Below, in pieces: positions 7,101-8,454 of a stretch of 8,454 nt of DNA; position 1 is the stretch's first letter, and each line of letters begins with the position of its first letter. The position numbers were made by a program, and so were the translations under genes. The stretch is from Methanobacteriota archaeon. GTDB taxonomy: Archaea > Thermoplasmatota > Poseidoniia > Poseidoniales > Poseidoniaceae. Where the stretch lies: contig PAMN02000012.1 in NCBI GenBank assembly GCA_002707335.2, forward strand, positions 38,173-46,626, in the 5' to 3' direction. The notes under the pieces were generated by a model that ran no database searches, had not been told where the DNA came from, and was given only the letters and a program-made list of their open reading frames with translations.

Positions 7101-8454
7101 TAGAAACATACTCTAATTTGGGTATTTTCTCAGTAGAAGCGATTAAAATCAGACTGTTCCATCTACTATCTGAAGGGTCGACAATTAGATTATTTCCAGC
7201 CTGATTTATGGAATTATCAGATGTGAAATTTTTAATTGAGATTATCATAGAAAGTCGATTCGGCATATCTCCTGGGAAATTAGTCGAACCTGGAGCCTCC
7301 CCAATCATTGTAAAAATCGCATTAATTTCATCTTGCGGAAGAGTACCTTTTGGTAAATCTCTAACCCATCCTCTTGAATCGGTTATGTTGCCCAATCGTC
7401 CCCCTGCTTCCACATGCTCCGATCTATCCTCATAATAGTGGAACCATAAATCAGCGTCGGCATCACTGAATATCTCAATGTTATCAAACGAATTATCTCC
7501 TGCGTTATCATTTCTGATGACTAAATCTACTTCTTCGGGAATTTCGGTTCCACCATAGATTGGGTGTAATCCAACATCGATGTACCCCAATTCATCGACT
7601 GGCCGGTCACCATTTGAATCTGGAGGAGAAAAATGCACATATCCTATCCCTACTGAATATCCACATTTGTGTTCCCTACTCTCTGAATCATGGTCTGCAA
7701 TAGGGTCGTACCAAGATGAATCTTGACAATCTGTTTGCGTGTTCGCAGAATTATGATTTGGATTAGAAAGAAGAATTGAATATGGAGCTGTAACCGAAGT
7801 TACCTCTAGAACTGAGTCATCTCCCCCGTTGAAAATGTTGATTACGTCTACAATACTTAGTATGGTACCTACTACATTGAGTTCCATTTTGTCAAGACCC
7901 ACTCTTACCTGAAAATCACTCGGAGGTTGAGTAAATCTAGAATCAATTACAAGTCCATATGATTCAGCATCTTGAGATGTAAATCCGAGATCATATGCAA
8001 CCCCTTTGATGAATGAAACTTCCATACTTGCCATATCGTCCCATAACGGGTTAGAATAATCCATGACTCTAACTCGCCATTGGAAATTTGGTTTTACCCA
8101 TATTGACTGAACTGTCGGGATTAATCCATCGCTAAGTGTTACGTCCCAGCCTTCACCTTGCTGGCCAAATCCAAGTATGGAAAGTCCTACTGCAACGTCA
8201 GCATTTCCATCTCCATCAATGTCTACCGCGTTTTCAAATAATCCAGCATCATTGAAAGTCAGTATATCACCTGTAAAAGTACCATAATCCCAAGCCTCAT
8301 ACTGCGGGCCGTTATTTCTTGCAGAGTAATTCACGTATAGCGAATAGGTGTTTATTCCAATAGCTAGAGGGTCGGAAAGGCTTGGTGGGTCAAACAAAGT
8401 GTCTAACAAATTGTTAGGCCAATCCTCAGGGTGTGTTGCAGGATCTGTAAGATA
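4180..8454 (-). CDS. Giant extracytoplasmic multi-domain beta-rich protein; N-terminus outside window
   Basis: The family is not recognised. The frame is open from the window edge to TGA at 4182-4180 (1424 residues visible). Translation continues unbroken upstream of the first possible start, a TTG at 8409 with no SD, so the true start and any signal peptide lie outside. Counting from 8409: a calcium-type DxDxDG motif is at 63-71; Cys228 and Cys249 flank an acidic and His-containing loop; hydrophobic helical segments at about 178-195 and 485-515 resemble each other; and about 450-1409 is mainly alternating-hydrophobic beta sequence with a recurring strand motif around an LP or VP pair (457, 695, 814, 1018, 1191, 1252). 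A charged helical insert (about 940-1000) contains an EF-hand-like loop. No transmembrane helix, sorting signal or catalytic motif is visible at the C-terminus (IAEVFG). Acidic composition and many N-x-S/T sites fit a secreted or surface protein. It overlaps the membrane-protein gene by four bases, so the two are probably co-translated. A structural, adhesive or binding role is the best guess. Confidence 0.92.
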   Translation of the reverse strand, partial: YLTDPATHPEDWPNNLLDTLFDPPSLSDPLAIGINTYSLYVNYSARNNGPQYEAWDYGTFTGDILTFNDAGLFENAVDIDGDGNADVAVGLSILGFGQQGEGWDVTLSDGLIPTVQSIWVKPNFQWRVRVMDYSNPLWDDMASMEVSFIKGVAYDLGFTSQDAESYGLVIDSRFTQPPSDFQVRVGLDKMELNVVGTILSIVDVINIFNGGDDSVLEVTSVTAPYSILLSNPNHNSANTQTDCQDSSWYDPIADHDSESREHKCGYSVGIGYVHFSPPDSNGDRPVDELGYIDVGLHPIYGGTEIPEEVDLVIRNDNAGDNSFDNIEIFSDADADLWFHYYEDRSEHVEAGGRLGNITDSRGWVRDLPKGTLPQDEINAIFTMIGEAPGSTNFPGDMPNRLSMIISIKNFTSDNSINQAGNNLIVDPSDSRWNSLILIASTEKIPKLEYVSTFQRHGYETDTSSLAVEITDLPEVIAIFGTFEIPESNRVRVEFGTAPDLLSEVLDNVVLTLVEIVLDIGTILNGLPDAIVGTAGESSGEIFLQCYSQVKKTWSDGSQRQTETVGNVKLALGSNPHPVMERNHIILAEDSDNSNVIGRYGPESTIVPVAMSLNVDDISGLSYSYDQPTDLRTISLNGISGDELIIGHLNHFENTTEGDVRQFASISNRPENLTISQQGTQISYTSTGEIGTITYSGEGNGQYNALRLIDLPSEFDLDLGDTLSFNAPNGVGAIEVQISNASTPITMDGDHARFLINQNEDEASMSFRLSNLTSVTLLPPEQPGAKSVAGNSKLIMNRTGSSPFSLLLEDVSDRDDEFLGLSGRVYLDPLPANAELSLPSSENSEMITIPEFGQQDGILSLSFFLSGMIDFGSSVNDFAIESMVNLGDASNTRENVSLGLDLLTGEEFDLTMDIKKGVNLDTEPDWVHGVSGEVLEATELLFNYSIMMNFTASSRFIVSEALKDWEINESERSDVIKAFSRADVTQSELLVDAIADGYISELEFAEIDIDLFEEEGIQFDQRRSWHVKIWMPQLPAGKIKLSYDLVVEDDIPTFEVTVLIKDWTPARPVFKIQVNGLSGTDTSIVMTGLDTELKRDVTLNMTLVTESDLIIPRTTIDAKYDLGERLDTAHILQNNRIRGIRTEMILFDAPGSANLYSKIGDILQTTLNVTPMDRIEGTPNAADSLMLQQLRKVDGLWWPSTMFIKDVPGEMKLTAQPSDRFDIHEVTAFQGMFELNYYSNTDEMDLFIETKGKAQNTRRSNLMLAENLPTSFNMEVTEDYGARISASGNGVERLYIRSGDSIPREGVKLLSAELVGENLQGAEVHQHLIMGYPIIVVDGITGGRIVATSNAEVSFAGFKIDGRGVLLDAQFTGGIPTASSVGINGVVTDLSLISSLTGGKIETTHIMIVDPFSSLIATGIAEVFG
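4189..4195 (-). promoter_or_regulatory. Shine-Dalgarno sequence for the TTG-started membrane protein
   Basis: The minus strand reads GGAGGTG, a near-perfect complement to the 3' end of 16S rRNA, followed by a five-base spacer (TTCGG) and the TTG start at 4183. It lies within the last codons of the upstream giant gene (encoding AEVFG), so it decides the start of a gene that lacks a nearby in-frame ATG and indicates translational coupling across the four-base overlap. Confidence 0.8.
5449..5484 (-). other. EF-hand-like calcium-binding loop inside the giant protein
   Basis: Residues 976-987 (counted from 8409) read DAIADGYISELE. They fit the 12-residue EF-hand loop with Asp at position 1, Asp at 5, Gly at 6, Ile at 8 and Glu at 12. 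Position 3 is Ile, not an acidic residue or Asn, so one usual ligand is missing. Predicted helices flank the loop (SRADVTQSELLV before, FAEIDIDLFEEE after), as expected for an EF-hand. Binding may be weak or lost. Confidence 0.45.

Noticed and set aside
8407..8409. TTG at 8409 as the true start of the giant protein
   Set aside because: The frame stays open to the window edge with protein-like sequence (DPATHPEDWPNN), there is no SD before the TTG, and no signal peptide follows, so the start is most likely upstream.

Overview
The window is a dense, AT-rich stretch (about 40% G+C by eye). All three genes lie on the minus strand and read from high to low coordinates: an extremely large extracytoplasmic protein, a small single-pass membrane protein, and a secreted subtilisin-like protease. 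The two outer genes run off the window, the large protein at its 5' end and the protease at its 3' end. No RNA gene, insertion sequence, CRISPR array or origin was seen. The only non-coding DNA is a 47-base gap (3585-3631).

The style suggests a marine planktonic euryarchaeon, most likely Marine Group II (Poseidoniales). Supporting signs are a secreted subtilase with CARDB and Ig-like tail modules, giant beta-rich surface proteins, a FxLYD-like single-pass protein, TTG and GTG starts, and a mix of strong-SD and SD-less starts. This is inference from style; no phylogenetic marker is present, and some bacterial groups carry similar proteins.

Layout in transcription order: 8454-4180 is the giant protein, with at least 1424 residues visible and no start in the window. 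It shows a DxDxDG motif, a Cys-pair loop, two similar hydrophobic helical segments, several beta modules sharing an LP-containing strand motif, and one embedded EF-hand-like loop. Its stop overlaps the TTG start of the 183-residue membrane protein (4183-3632), which has a very good SD sequence inside the end of the upstream gene. After the gap comes the protease (3584-1): signal peptide, two-part propeptide, complete Asp/His/Ser catalytic domain, Kp43-type beta-barrel, one CARDB domain, three Ig/NEW3-like domains and the start of another domain at the window edge.

Together the genes look like a cell-surface or secretion cassette. A testable idea is that the membrane protein docks or stabilises the giant protein, and that the protease matures it or digests captured protein. 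Order and overlap support co-expression of the first two genes; a functional link to the protease is only a hypothesis.
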